64,000 nt of DNA from Scolanthus callimorphus (Eukaryota; Cnidaria; Anthozoa; Actiniaria; Edwardsiidae). This document shows, in pieces, positions 35,770 through 46,738 of the stretch. The DNA lies in contig CM066914.1 in the NCBI GenBank assembly GCA_033964015.1, positions 6,315,831 to 6,379,830 on the forward strand, in the 5' to 3' direction. The first letter of the stretch is position 1. The number at the start of each line of letters is the position of its first letter. The position numbers and the translations under genes are program-made. Under the pieces are notes generated by a model. That model had not been told where the DNA came from, did no database searches, and saw only the letters and a program-made list of their open reading frames with translations.

Positions 35770-36617
35770 CACTGTGGTATGGTGGGTGGTGTGAAGGGCT
35801 CACTGGCCTGGCAGATGGCCTGAAGGGCTCACTGGCCTGGCAGATGGTCTGAAGGGCTCACTGGCCTGGCAGATGGCCTGAATGGCTCACTGTAGTCTGG
35901 TTGATAGTGTGAAGGGCACCCTGTGGTCCGGCTGATGGCCTAAAGGGCTCACTGTGGCCTTTCTCACGGTCTGACGGACTGACTGTGGTCTGGCTGATGG
36001 TGTGAAGGGCAAGCTGTGGTCTGGCGGATGACCCCAAGGGCTCACTAAAGTATGTCTTGACTCTTCCAGCAATCTATGATAAAAGTAATGCAAGAAGAAT
36101 TTTGTTTAAACTTTAAAAGTCTTAACAGTCAAATAGCTCATTTTCTTTTACATCCTCAATTCTGAAGTAAGAGCTGTCATTTTCTCCCTATGGGAGGGTT
36201 TGTAGGTATGGCCAAGTCTGGGGTGCCTACATGCCTCCACACAATAATCATTGGCCATTGTCAATGCTAGTTTTCTAAACTGGGTATCCTGTTGTGTAGC
36301 AAGGAGCTCTTGGTAAAAAGACTAACGTTACTTATATACATCTCCTTGACATAGGTGGCAGGGGCATATGCAGGATTTTACAAATCTACAGGTCAAGCTC
36401 TTGAATGCAGTTGGTTGCTACAGAAGGGGGCCCGAGCCCGCTTCGCCCCTGTTATTCCAGCCAAAACTCATACCATAAAATTTAGTATTTTCATTTAATT
36501 TTCACTAGCAGCCTGTCCAGCCTCTTTTGGTTTATTTTAAAAACTTCAGACGCTATATCACGTCCAAAATTCACTGCTCCTATTCAAACACCACAGATCT
36601 CTTGTTAGTCGTCAAGC

Positions 36618-36837
36618 CATTCTCGAACCCAGAGCTCACCTGCTCGTCACCTTGCGGGGGAGGCTCTGGTGACAGCCATTGACGCATGCGCGAGATTTGA
36701 TACAGAGCCGCTGAGAGAAACACCTTTCTGCGCATGCCCCAATGTTTAAAATCACCAATCAGCGAAGTCCCTCAAATGAATGTCCCCAGAGCCTCCCCTG
36801 CAAGCAGACGAGCCGGGGAGCTCTGGGATCGAGAATG
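36618..36837 (-). mobile_element. MITE family 1, copy C (perfect 9-bp TSD)
   Basis: A 220-bp element starting CATTCTCGAACCCAGAGCTC and ending GAGCTCTGGGATCGAGAATG. The perfect 9-bp direct repeat TCGTCAAGC lies at 36609-36617 and 36838-36846. It is the best-preserved copy and is in reverse orientation to copy B. Confidence 0.9.
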
Positions 36838-36846
36838 TCGTCAAGC

Positions 36847-39020
36847 TTATTGATTTTCCTCTTCAAATTTTAATACTTGTACAATAGCTAAATAGGTTTC
36901 TTTGTTTTTCTTGTTCAAGTCGCTGACAATTAAATTATGGGAAAGCAAGAACGTACACTAAAGTGGGCAGTGTTTTGGAGAACAGTTATGTAGTGCCAAG
37001 GAGTCAAGCTTATTTTCGACGGCTGAATATTTCCTGTGATAGAGTACGAGTTGCAATGACTGCTTGCACTATTAAAGTGAAGACGTTACGTGAATATCAT
37101 AATAAGCAACATATTGTACGTTGAATCCAAGTTGTACTTACCATTTGATCTAGAATGTTTCGTATTTACTGTCTAAAGGACGTTTTCCCGGCGTAAAATG
37201 AGCTTATTTTAGAGTGTCGATGAGAGCACATGTTCATGGCAGCCATTTTTGTCGTTCGAACTTTCGCGCGAAGGTACTCAGTACCAGGTCTCCTCATTTG
37301 CCTGATTTTTTTTTTACAATTTAAGGGGGCTCAGAAGGGTTAGGTTAAAAGAAAATCTAACTGATCAAAATCAAGAGCAAATGATATAAGTTATATCATT
37401 TTCTCTTGTCAAAATATAATATAGATTTACGATAACAATTGGTCAGTGGTCAACTAAGATGCTGCTCTCGTGGCAAAGTGTATAAATACAGAAAAGGAGT
37501 TTTTAGGGCAACACCAATCAAGTGAATTTTGACCAGGATACCAGGATAACACCGAATATATTATTTTAAAACGAAATTTCTATTTAATATAATCTATAGA
37601 ATCAGCTATGGGTCGCCGAGCATATGACAGGCGATTACTTTGAAGGCATAGGAGTGACTGGTATGAAGGAAAGCGCTGAGAAGGTCTCTCGGATCGCCGA
37701 GCTGTCTTGCTCAAAGACAAGAGCCTGTTTTTCTCAAGAAGCAATTTTGGACTCGTTGCAGGGAACGTCACAATGCACCCGATCAATTAGGCATCTTATT
37801 TTCTACGCTTCATGTTTCGGCTCAGCATTTTGTGGATGACCGGGAGTTGTCTGGTGACAGAACACGAACAGATAGAGCGGTTTTCGCACTGTCGTAAAAC
37901 CAATCGCAAAGTAATTACACCGATAAGAAGTACTCACGACAGTCATGTGAAATCCGCGCTATCCGCGCGAGTGATTACATTTCTCCACAGATCGCGACTC
38001 TTTAACAAGGAAAATAAATTTAACTCAACCCTTTAAATAATATAATTACAGCAACTTTCTGTGGAATAGTAAAACATATTTTTATAAGTATGTTTACAAT
38101 TGGTTTATTACGACAGGCCTTTGTCCAGGTTTCGATGCAACTCAAATAATATGTAGTTCTACTTGATCACTTTGTTATAAACTCTTTCTCGTTTAGGTCA
38201 GACTTTTTGTTTACATTTTTCAAATGAAGCATACAGTTTTATTTCTGGATTGCAGGCAGAGCAAGTCAACTTAATTCATAAAGCAAACAAGAGATCTCAC
38301 AAAGTTCAATATCTATTTTGTACATAACCTTACTATACATGCAAACTTACTTATCTTTGATCAGTTTTCCTGGGAAATCTTATTGTAGTAATAGCTCATT
38401 AACCGAAGTTGCAGGCGACAATTGTAAATCAGATAACCGTGTAACGGGGTCACTGTTTTGCACAGCTCTCTCGCCTCTGCTTGACTACGGCAGGTGGGGC
38501 GTGATTCACGCCAAGTCAAGCGTTGCTAGAGAAGGAAACAGTGCTCGCACATACACTGCTTGCATCGCACTAACAAGTTTGGCTGAACTGTTTTGCCAAA
38601 ACTCACCAGCGTAACAACGGGCACCAGAACGGAACAAAAGATGGAAACAGGTTGTGTTTTGATTTGCCTAGATGAGCGTAACGATACAATCACTGGTTTA
38701 CATGATCCGAGCCAAGAATCACCCGCTTTTGCAGATCTCCATAGACGTTCAACAATCATTAAAAGTACTGAAATAACTACAAAATGGCTTCCCAATCACA
38801 CAAAATGCGAATACTTGCTTTGAAATGGTGTCGTTGTTCATTTCACGTGGGTCATTAATATTGACGTTCTCGGCGCTTTTCTGTTGGGCGCTTAAGCGCA
38901 TGCGCAAACTTTCAATGAGAACAATAGACAACCCTGCTAAAGGTCTCTCGCAAAACAATAACTACAAAGAGTCCATGAGCAGGCAACACGTATCTGCTCG
39001 TGCATAATTAATAACGTTCA
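36847..39020. other. Intergenic DNA upstream of minicollagen
   Basis: No gene recognised. Several frames of 60-98 codons at 37580-39007 on both strands lack motifs, splice partners or composition bias. The segment may include the minicollagen upstream regulatory region, but no motif can be assigned from this sequence alone. Confidence 0.35.
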
Positions 39021-39023
39021 TCA

Positions 39024-39030
39024 TATATAA
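39024..39030 (+). promoter_or_regulatory. Candidate TATA box of the minicollagen gene
   Basis: TATATAA lies about 60 bp upstream of a likely first splice donor (CCAAG|GTAAGA near 39089). A short non-coding exon 1 followed by splicing to the coding exon at 39277, which is directly preceded by a pyrimidine tract and CTTTAG, explains the layout. Confidence 0.45.
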
Positions 39031-39276
39031 TCTATGGTAGCGGTTTTCAATTCACATAGTAGGACTGTCTTGTGACTCATCAGGCCAAGGTAAGAGCAAA
39101 GATTTATTCAAAAAAGAAACTAAAAAAATGTCCTGCACTTTATTATAGTTTAGTTGGACAGGTTTACAACTTAAATGTTGAGAGTGGTGATACATTGTAT
39201 TTTCATTCTTGATACAAATATAACATATGTTTTTGAAGAATTTATTCACATATCATGTTTCTTCCTTTTTCTTTAG

Positions 39277-42200
39277 ATGGCGTCCAAACTGGTCTTAGGA
39301 GTTCTAGCTGTTATGGTTGTATCAACTTACGCCAGAAGTAGTAAGTAAATTTTTCCACTCACACATTCCCCTACGAAAAGCAGCGATATAATAAAATTCA
39401 TTAGATCCTTAGATATATTCGAATGGGAAATTTAACTATCTGTCTTAAGTTTTAGCACCAATTCGTTACTACTTTTTTTATATCCTCCGTTTATGTCAGA
39501 GAAAATATAATTTTATTTTATTGTTAATATACCTTTCCACAGAGAAATGTATAAAATGATGCAGACATTCCTTTGAACTTTCTTTGATTTGGTTTGATGA
39601 TGCTAGACTGTAAAGTTTAAAAAGTTCACTAATGAAGAGAAGAAATAATTCTTTTTAAACTTAAACTTGCATTTTAATCAAATCCAGCCAAAGTTTGATT
39701 ATCAAAGTAAGATTTTAAAATGTCAAAAAGGACAACTTCATAAAATAGAAAGTTTTGGAACAAAGAATCCCGGAAAGAGAGCAACTGAAGCGTTACAAAA
39801 GGACCAGCAAAAGTCGTGCAAGCTTGCTGGTCCTTATTGCATTATTAATAATGCGATCAGTAAATATTCAATAACAAGAGCTGCTCTCAGTTTCAAAATC
39901 ATTGGGAAATGAGAGAATTTTAGAGAATAAGAGAAATTGTGAGTTAGTTATTGTGCTCCATTTAAGGTGTCCCGAGACTAGCCCAAAATTCGTCAGGTTT
40001 CATGCTTGCTTTGCGCACGACCTTTTCAATTGTTAGTAATTTCTATAAAACAGATTTTATGATTGCATAACCATTTCTTAAAATTGCCTGCCAAATTTAA
40101 CATCAAGACGTAAATGTAAATGCGGAGCTTTTCAGCAAAAGGCTAATATCTTGCGCGCACTAAATGATGAATTCTGTAGAAAACTGTGGTATAATTATGC
40201 TAATTCGTCAAGAAGAAATTCCTCCAGACATTAGCCTCTTTTAAAAATTCTCCATATTTACAATTAAGCCATTAACTTTGGGTTGACTATATTAAGATAT
40301 GATCATGTGGTCACAAAGTCATTGCTTAATAAGAATTATAACCAACCTTTGTAAACGTCGAGCATAAAGTTTACATGTAACAACACTTGTTAGAAATCGT
40401 CAAAATTCTTCAATGTACAATAAGCCAGTTTAAAGAGAACGGTAAGACAAAAGGACTGTTTCTCAATGTTGTTCTGTGACCAGTCTTTACTTACTGTGGC
40501 TAGCTATATTTTTCATATTGGCCAAGAAAGAGGAAGCAAGATTTCTCTAGTGTTTGAATTAATAGGCAATAATCTTTAAAACCTAAAAACAGAGACGTCG
40601 GCAAATTTGATCCAAACAGAACAATAGAGTAATTAATAAAGCAACTAGAAAAACATAAGTTCCAAAGTGAAACGCGCCACATCACATTCTCGTACCAGAG
40701 CTCCCCGGTTCGTCTGCTCGCAGGGGAGCTCTGGTGACATCCATTTGAGGGCCTTCTTTGATTGGCTGATTTTGAGCGTTGGAGCATGCGCTTAAAGGTG
40801 TTTCTCTCAGCGGCTCTGTATCAAATCTCGCGCATGCGTCAATGGCTGTCACCAGAGCTGGGAGCTCAGGGACGAGGATCATGGCCATATCACGACACAA
40901 TCCTCGCGCCACATGCGCTTCAAAAGTACCGATAGCTATAGACCTCTTTACCTTGGGCGTAATGTTGTCCCATTTCAAATCACGTGGCATTTTCTTTGTT
41001 TTTCTACTACGCACTGAATATGGATATGGGAGCAACCCAAACAAAGAAAGATTATTCAACTGAATGCCACGTGATCTAAAACGGGACAACATTACGCTCA
41101 AGGTACAGAGGTCCTCAGGTACATTAAGGCATGGGTGTTTTTCAAAAAAATGCGAAAAATACTGAAAAAAATTCTCTAGGGTAGATAAATTATCTTCTGT
41201 AGAATGTTTTTCGTTAAGGTTCGTACACCCGGTGAGACGCTTCATTTCATGTATTTGGTTACCATGTCAACGGGTAGCGTGACTTGTAAGAGCGTGACAA
41301 AGGCACAATTTTCTTTCAGTCCTCTGCATTCGATGGAGGTCATACCAATGGTTTCCCAATGGGTCTTATTATGACCGGTGTCGGGCGTATATTACCATTC
41401 CAACGAGGATGGGTGTCCAAGTTATCCATATTTTAAGAAAAGGAGAGGTATCATATTACATCATCACAAATAAGGCTATCCTAAAAAACATTTCCAGCCA
41501 TCCTCGTTGGATCAATAATCTACACTATATAACAAACACTATAATGCACTCTGGGGAACGATTTCGCTTTTCCCCATTGAATGCAGAGGCCATTTTCCTA
41601 GAAATTAAATTTAAGGTCAGAGGTCATGCATTTGTTGCCATAGAGACCAACATTGGTGAAAATGATTGAGAATGATCAAAGGCATTCAAATATAGATTGT
41701 TTGGATCCCTCAGAGGCATTGGTTTTGAGATGGACCACACCCCTCAGTTTTACGTCCGCCATTTTGGATCGGGCTTCCGCCCAGGCCTTAACTTACCTGA
41801 GTCTATTGAATAGATGCGCAACGTAAACTAAGAGGACCTAAACAAACAATACTGGACCTGACTTACAGACAGGTATGTGAATGCTTCCAAACTTTCCATA
41901 CTTTTAAAAAAGCAATGCTCGTTCTGTGCGCGTCTCTTTGGCATTAAAAAGACGGGCCAGGCAGGCAACCGGACAAACACTGACTACCTGACAGATACAC
42001 GTTCTTCAGACGTTTAACGATGCAGTGCACGTCGACGTATCAGAACAATTGGCAGCAAAAAAGCGCGAAAATGATCCCTCAGCGCGCGACATGCTACAGA
42101 AGCAGGCAATCAGACTGACAAACACACAAAGGACAGAAAGACAGACAGACGACCACACGCAACATCTAAGGAATTGTCTTAATTCAGACGAGGTGAGCTC

Positions 42201-42858
42201 AAACGTCATACAAAGAAACGACTCATACATACACTTTATTATAGCTCCTCTTACGAGGGTATTCTGCCACCAATACAAACATAATATTTACTTGCAAAAT
42301 TACCACAGAAAAAATAAAGATGCGAAGAAACTAAAAAAAAAACAAATTATAAATACGTGTCATTCATCATTGTCTCAAAAAGTGAGCGGGGTTTATTAGT
42401 TCCTTCCTTGCGCCTACAAGCCGAGTCGAAGAGAAATCATTTAGATCAAACATAATTATCTAATGAGCCCATTTTCTTTCTCAACAGCATACAAACGAAG
42501 CGCAAACCCGTGCCCCCCTGGGTGCCCAGGTTCGTGTGCACCAGCATGTGCTGTGTCATGTTGTCTACCACCCCCACCCCCACCTCCTCCGCCACCACCA
42601 CCCCCACCACCACCACCAGAGCCAGCTCGACCAGGACCCCCCGGACCTGGAGGCCGAATGGGCCCCCCTGGACCTGTAGGACCTATTGGACCAATGGGAG
42701 AAGCCGGACCACCAGGACCTCCTGGACCACAAGGCCCCCCTGGACCTCCCGGAGAGCCAGCACCTCCTCCACCCCCACCCCCACCGTGCCCTGCAATGTG
42801 CGCCTACACAACTCCCTGTCCCCCCGCCTGTGCCAGCGGCTGCTGTCGGCGAAGATAG
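39277..42858 (+). CDS. Minicollagen (nematocyst capsule protein)
   Basis: Two coding exons, 39277-39340 and 42488-42858, join in phase 1 across a 3.1-kb GT-AG intron to give 144 residues. Exon 1 encodes the signal peptide ([19 protein letters not shown]). Exon 2 begins TYKR, a likely dibasic propeptide site. It then has the N-terminal cysteine-rich domain with CxxxCxxxCxxxCxxxCC spacing, about 17 prolines, 14 Gly-X-Y triplets, eight prolines, and a C-terminal domain with CxxxCxxxxxCxxxCxxxCC spacing ending in CCRRR. Minicollagens trimerise in the nematocyte post-Golgi vesicle and crosslink by disulfide reshuffling in the cysteine-rich domains to build the capsule wall. AATAAA lies at 43203. 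Exon 1 to exon 2 linkage rests on phase and family plan. Two further exon-2 copies lie downstream. Confidence 0.93.
40685..40883 (+). mobile_element. MITE family 1, copy D, in the minicollagen intron
   Basis: A 199-bp element with left end CATTCTCGTACCAGAGCTCC and an eroded right end. It is flanked by GCCACATCA (40676-40684) and GCCATATCA (40884-40892), an 8-of-9 match, so the 9-bp duplication is still visible. Same orientation as copy B. Confidence 0.82.
40940..41114. mobile_element. GACCTCT-terminal MITE, copy 2, in the minicollagen intron
   Basis: About 55-bp inverted termini: TTGGGCGTAATGTTGTCCC against GGGACAACATTACGCTCAA, with CACGTGGCATT / AATGCCACGTG further in. Related to 27539-27839. 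Confidence 0.75.
41322..41592. mobile_element. Imperfect inverted-repeat element in the minicollagen intron
   Basis: CCTCTGCATTCGATGG near the left end mirrors CCATTGAATGCAGAGG near the right. CCAACGAGGATGG and CCATCCTCGTTGG form an inner pair. Probably a decayed MITE; no target-site duplication is identified. Confidence 0.5.
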
Positions 42859-44396
42859 GCACAACATCGCTTAGCCTAGAAAATTCGCGTTTTATTTGAA
42901 TTTTTATTAACTAAGAGTTCGACGGAGAAGTAAGAGGAGGGGGGAAGACGAAGAAAGCTTTGTTAACAGTTTTATTAATCGTGATCGTTGAGCTGAGATG
43001 TATTACGATTCACAACACTCTGTGGCCACAGACTTTTTTTTTAATTCTCTAATGTTTGGGAATCTTTGAAATGGTGATATATACCTTACAACGAGTCATT
43101 GTTTAGAGTTTATTTAAGTGTTCATGCCATGACATTAGAACAGCCACTGGGCATGGCGCCAGACAAAATTTGTAAAAATACTTTCACGCAGACCAAAAAG
43201 AAAATAAAAATTATTTGTTAAAAGTAGCGTATGGAATGTGTTTAGAATTGCCCTTGAGGTGAGGGCAGGACTTGAAGCCATCATTGGCTGAAAGGTAGAC
43301 ACAAGTAGGTCTCTCTGTGACTAGACTCTCCCTGCGAGCGAAGCGAGCCACTGAAGCGAGTGAGTCGCGAAGCGACGAATTGAAGTCGCGAAAAGCGAGC
43401 TTTAGTGAGTCGCAGAAAGTGTAGGTGAAAGGTAGTTCTTACATTATTAAATGAGGCAGCAGGCCCGTAGGAGGGGTGTTCGAGGGGTTCGACCGAACCC
43501 CTCTCGGGGCTAGAAAAATCAGGTTTTTGGTCACAAAATAGGTAGGAAGCACCACCAAATGCTATAAATTCGGTTTTTACAGGGAGTTTTTTTCTGAAAA
43601 ACGGAGGACAACGACATATATTGGCATATACAGGGCTTTTTTCGGAAATACTGAGGAAAAATGAACCCCCTCAAAGAAAGCGAGCTACGGGCCGGGGCAG
43701 TCTGTAAAGATCGAGGAAGGCCGGAAAAATGGATTTTCACATAACTTGTCAGGATAAAGCCCATCAATCGCTGATTACGCTGATACAAAAATTATGGCTT
43801 TACGCTGAATATTTTACGAGAAACGACCCGAAGTTTGGAACAAGGTCGAACCACTGGTTTTAGCCCTCAGCGTGTTTATTAAAGTAAAAATTCTAGGAAA
43901 ATGCGAATCGTTACGCAAAATCTAACTTGATAAATGATTAAAACAATCATTGCTGAACATTTTGATGGGTATTTTTTTTCCTGAAGTTAATTATTAAATA
44001 TTTTTGACATTTGGATCATTTCTTCTGAATGTGCCTTGGAGGTACACTCGGCGGGGAACTGATGCATATTTTGGAGGTTTTCGACTCAAGATTCGTCCTT
44101 CGTGTCTATAGATCACGCTGAAATTCCGTCCTGCGATTAGAGGTAACTTTCTTTGATCCGAGTTTTGAAAACAGGGGAAAAAGAGGGGACTGGAGACCGA
44201 CAACAGTTCAGGTCATTTAACATAAGACACATCTCCATATGTCTTGACCACTGTCTTAATATACTATCAAGCATCAGCCAACAAGTGACCATTCACTCGT
44301 TCTCATATGGCTTCGCGCGCTTCTCGCGGCAAAAATGCTTGTAATTGAATGGGTTCCGCTCCTGATTGGCCAGATGAATTTACTTTACGTTGAGCC
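42859..44396. other. Region between minicollagen exon copies, no gene recognised
   Basis: Contains the minicollagen 3' UTR (AATAAA at 43203). At about 43330-43420 there is a low-complexity GCGAAGCGA-rich stretch (GAGCGAAGCGAGCC, GTCGCGAAGCGACG). No second signal-peptide exon for the downstream minicollagen copies was found here. Confidence 0.4.
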
Positions 44397-44713
44397 CGGG
44401 GGGAGGGGGGGCGGGACTCCCCTACTTTTTGGACGGGGCTGCTTGTCGTACCTTTTAGGGTATAAAATCAGGCCTCTGGTACCTTTTAGGGGGTAAAAAT
44501 CAAAAACTTGCAATTTTTTCCAGATAGGTACCTGTAGAGGTCCGTTCTAGAAATCAAGCAAACCACAATTGTTGGTAGCTTGAATTTCAGGCCTTTTGAC
44601 CTTTTTAGGGGTCAAAATGAACTAAGCGACGCCATTTTAGGTACCTTTTAGGGGTAAAATCGAAAGTTCCCGACGAGCACCCCCGCCCCAAAAATAGGGG
44701 AGTCCCCCCCCCC
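44397..44713. mobile_element. Dispersed GC-ended inverted-repeat element, copy 2
   Basis: The same architecture as 4555-4860: GGACTCCCCTA...GGGGCTGCTTGTCG at the left and CGACGAGCACCCCCGCCCC...TAGGGGAGTCCCC at the right, with TACCTTTTAGGGGTAAAATC repeats inside. The outer ends GGGACTCCCCTA/TAGGGGAGTCCC are clearer here than in copy 1. Confidence 0.78.
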
Positions 44714-44725
44714 CCTCTGTCTTTA

Positions 44726-45062
44726 CAGGGTTCGTACGCTTTTGTAATTTTATAGAACTTTTTCCTTTCACGTGAACCATTCAAATAATGCGCAAACATG
44801 TAAATGGCGTGAGTATTGGCCATGTTGATGTAAGAAAACAAAACTTGAATGCTCATTTGCTGCCATTATCACATATCCGCCGATTTTATATACCCAGTAA
44901 TGTCCCGAGCCGATTGAAGACCTCACGGGTGTTTTTATTCTGATCCATGTCCAGGACTTTCCAGGAGTTCAATAAAGATTCCAGGACTTTCCAGCCCTGG
45001 AATTCATAATTTTCAAATTCAAGCATTTTTCCAGGTTTTCCTTGAGCCGTACGAACATTTGC
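44726..45062. mobile_element. CAGGGTTCGTACG element with eroded right end
   Basis: Starts CAGGGTTCGTACGC, has internal CCAGGACTTTCCAGG repeats and ends near GCCGTACGAAC. Related to elements at 26440 and 31370. The right boundary is approximate. Confidence 0.55.
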
Positions 45063-45251
45063 CACATTGATTATGGTACTCAGAGAGGCTCACGCAGAAA
45101 ATTATTTTTCATGATTCAAAACAGAAAGATTATATATTCCTCCCACTTATTGTTGTGTATTCATAGTCTAAATTAAGTTCGTTGAAGGGCTCGTTTCTAG
45201 TTCCATACAAAAAATTGCTGAAGAGTATAAAATCAGTTATATTGTCTCAAC

Positions 45252-45450
45252 AGCATACAAAGCGCAAACTCGTGCCCCCCTGGATGCCCATGCTCGTGTG
45301 CACCAGCATAATATGCTGTCATATTGTCTGCCATCCCCACCAGCACCAGCGAAACCAGGACCCCCCGGACCTTTAGGCCTAATAGGACCCCCTAGTTCTC
45401 AAGTTCTGTAGGACTTATTGAACCAATGGGAGAAGCCAGACCATGAGGGC
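45252..45450 (+). pseudogene. Decayed minicollagen exon 2 copy
   Basis: Keeps the same acceptor context (TTGTCTCAACAG) and the start CATACAAA. A 4-bp loss right after it shifts the frame, the polyproline tract is mostly deleted, one N-domain Cys codon region is disrupted (CATAATATGC), and the collagen part ends in a stop (TTCTGTAGG). The GGACCCCCCGGACC collagen core and GGAGAAGCC are recognisable. It precedes the next copy by about 40 bp. Confidence 0.85.
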
Positions 45451-45488
45451 CCCCGGTAGAGTATTAAATCCATTATATTGTCTCAACA

Positions 45489-45865
45489 GCATACAAACGA
45501 AGCGCAAACCCTTGTCCCCCTGGATGCCCTGGCTCATGTGCACCAGCATGTGCTGTGTCATGTTGTCTGCCACCCCCACCCCCACCTCCTCCGCCACCAC
45601 CACCCCCACCACCACCACCAGAGCCAGCTCGACCAGGACCCCTGGGCCATCTGGTGGTATGGGCCCCCCTGGCCCAGTAGGACCTATGGGACCAATGGGA
45701 GAGGCTGGACCACCTGGACCTCTTGGACCACAAGGCCCCCCTGGACCTCCCGGACAGCCAGCACCTCCTCCGCCCCCACCCCCACCGTGCCCTGCAGTTT
45801 GCGCCACAACATGTGCCTCCCCACAATGCCCTGGGGTATGTGGATGCAACGGTGGAAAGAGATAG
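45489..45865 (+). pseudogene. Minicollagen exon 2 copy with one-base frameshift
   Basis: Starts after TTGTCTCAACAG at 45488 in the same phase as the exon at 42488. The N-terminal cysteine-rich domain (CxxxCxxxCxxxCxxxCC) and polyproline are in one frame. After GACCAGGACCCC (about 45640) one C is missing from a C run and the collagen triplets, second polyproline and C-terminal cysteine-rich domain continue in the next frame to TAG at 45863-45865. The C-domain spacing is CxxxCxxxCxxxxCxxxCxC, unlike copy 1. All else is intact, so a sequencing or assembly error in the C run is as likely as true loss. No private signal-peptide exon was found. Confidence 0.82.
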
Positions 45866-45897
45866 GAGGCAAAGTCTGAGGACTAAAGTGTGTGTGA

Positions 45898-46129
45898 AGC
45901 CTGGTGCACACTTGCGACATAACGCAACATAACGACATAAGAAAGATGTCACGCGAACAAAATTTAGTGGTTTCAAGAAGTTGAAGTCGTCAAAAAATAA
46001 CATATAATTGCTTTGGTGAAGTAATCTAATGAAGATCCATCGAAAATATTGTTTCAATTATTTTCCCGTACTTTTTTCGTTGCAACATAACGTCCTTAAC
46101 GTCCGTATGTCGCTAGTGTGCACCAGGCT
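45898..46129. mobile_element. MITE with AGCCTGGTGCACACT termini
   Basis: A 232-bp element starting AGCCTGGTGCACACTTGCGA and ending GCTAGTGTGCACCAGGCT. TGA lies on both sides (45895-45897, 46130-46132). Inner CATAACG/CGTTATG-type symmetry. It sits 33 bp after the last minicollagen copy, inside its likely 3' UTR; AATAAA follows at 46173. Confidence 0.8.
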
Positions 46130-46132
46130 TGA

Positions 46133-46738
46133 GCAAAAGTGAGCAAGCAAACTTGAAATTATAAAAATTAACAATAAACAAACCATACAAAAAATCAAAC
46201 AAACAAAAACAAAAAAAGCATATTGCAATTCTTTGTAAAATATTATTTTGCTGGAAAACATATATTATGAATCAATTTACGTTGTGTGTAAATGAGCTGA
46301 GATTTATATTTTTTTTGTGGCCAAACACATTTTTTTAGTCTCAAACATATCTTTTTGAATGCTGTAATTTCCTTGAACTTGTCATCGGTTGAGTATTTTC
46401 TTAAATAGAAAGGGGTTATATCCCTTGATTGTATATAATTTATTGTTGCATGCATATGTATATGAAAAATAAAATGTTTTTTATTCTCAAAACAACTTTT
46501 GATAAAAAGCAATACTTTGCTACAAAGTACCAAAGCCTGTTTTAGGAATTGGTCTTGTCATTGAGCATCATTCAGGGGCGTAGCCAGGAATTTTGGTTGG
46601 GGGGGCCAAAGTCTGACATTCGTGTTCAAATTGTACCTTGTACAGCCGGAGCTATAGTAAAGAACTAGGTAGCTTTAGTCAGCCAAAATCATCATATATG
46701 GTTTCAAAATCGGCATAATTAGGAGCGCTTGCTAGAAA
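46133..46738. other. Intergenic DNA with transposon-end fragment
   Basis: AT-rich. From 46572 CAGGGGCGTAGCCAGGAATTT marks one end of a dispersed hAT-like element whose other end was not found. No gene recognised. Confidence 0.4.

Larger units (their letters stand above)
34441..36045. repeat. Minisatellite array with 54-bp higher-order period, twice interrupted
   Basis: Units of GAAGGGCTCACTGTGGTCTGG type alternate as about 31 and 23 bp, making a 54-bp period (for example GATGATCTGAAGG at 34559 and again at 34613). The period is a multiple of three, so frames stay open and mimic SPSDHQ..DHSEPIS peptide repeats on the minus strand. The array is broken by a non-repeat segment at about 35163-35395 and by a 191-bp transposon at 35579-35769. 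No start, splice or flanking homology supports a gene. Confidence 0.85.

Noticed and set aside
42510..42899. Other-frame and antisense ORFs over minicollagen exons
   Set aside because: Shadows caused by proline and Gly-X-Y codon bias; only the cysteine-patterned frame makes a recognisable protein.
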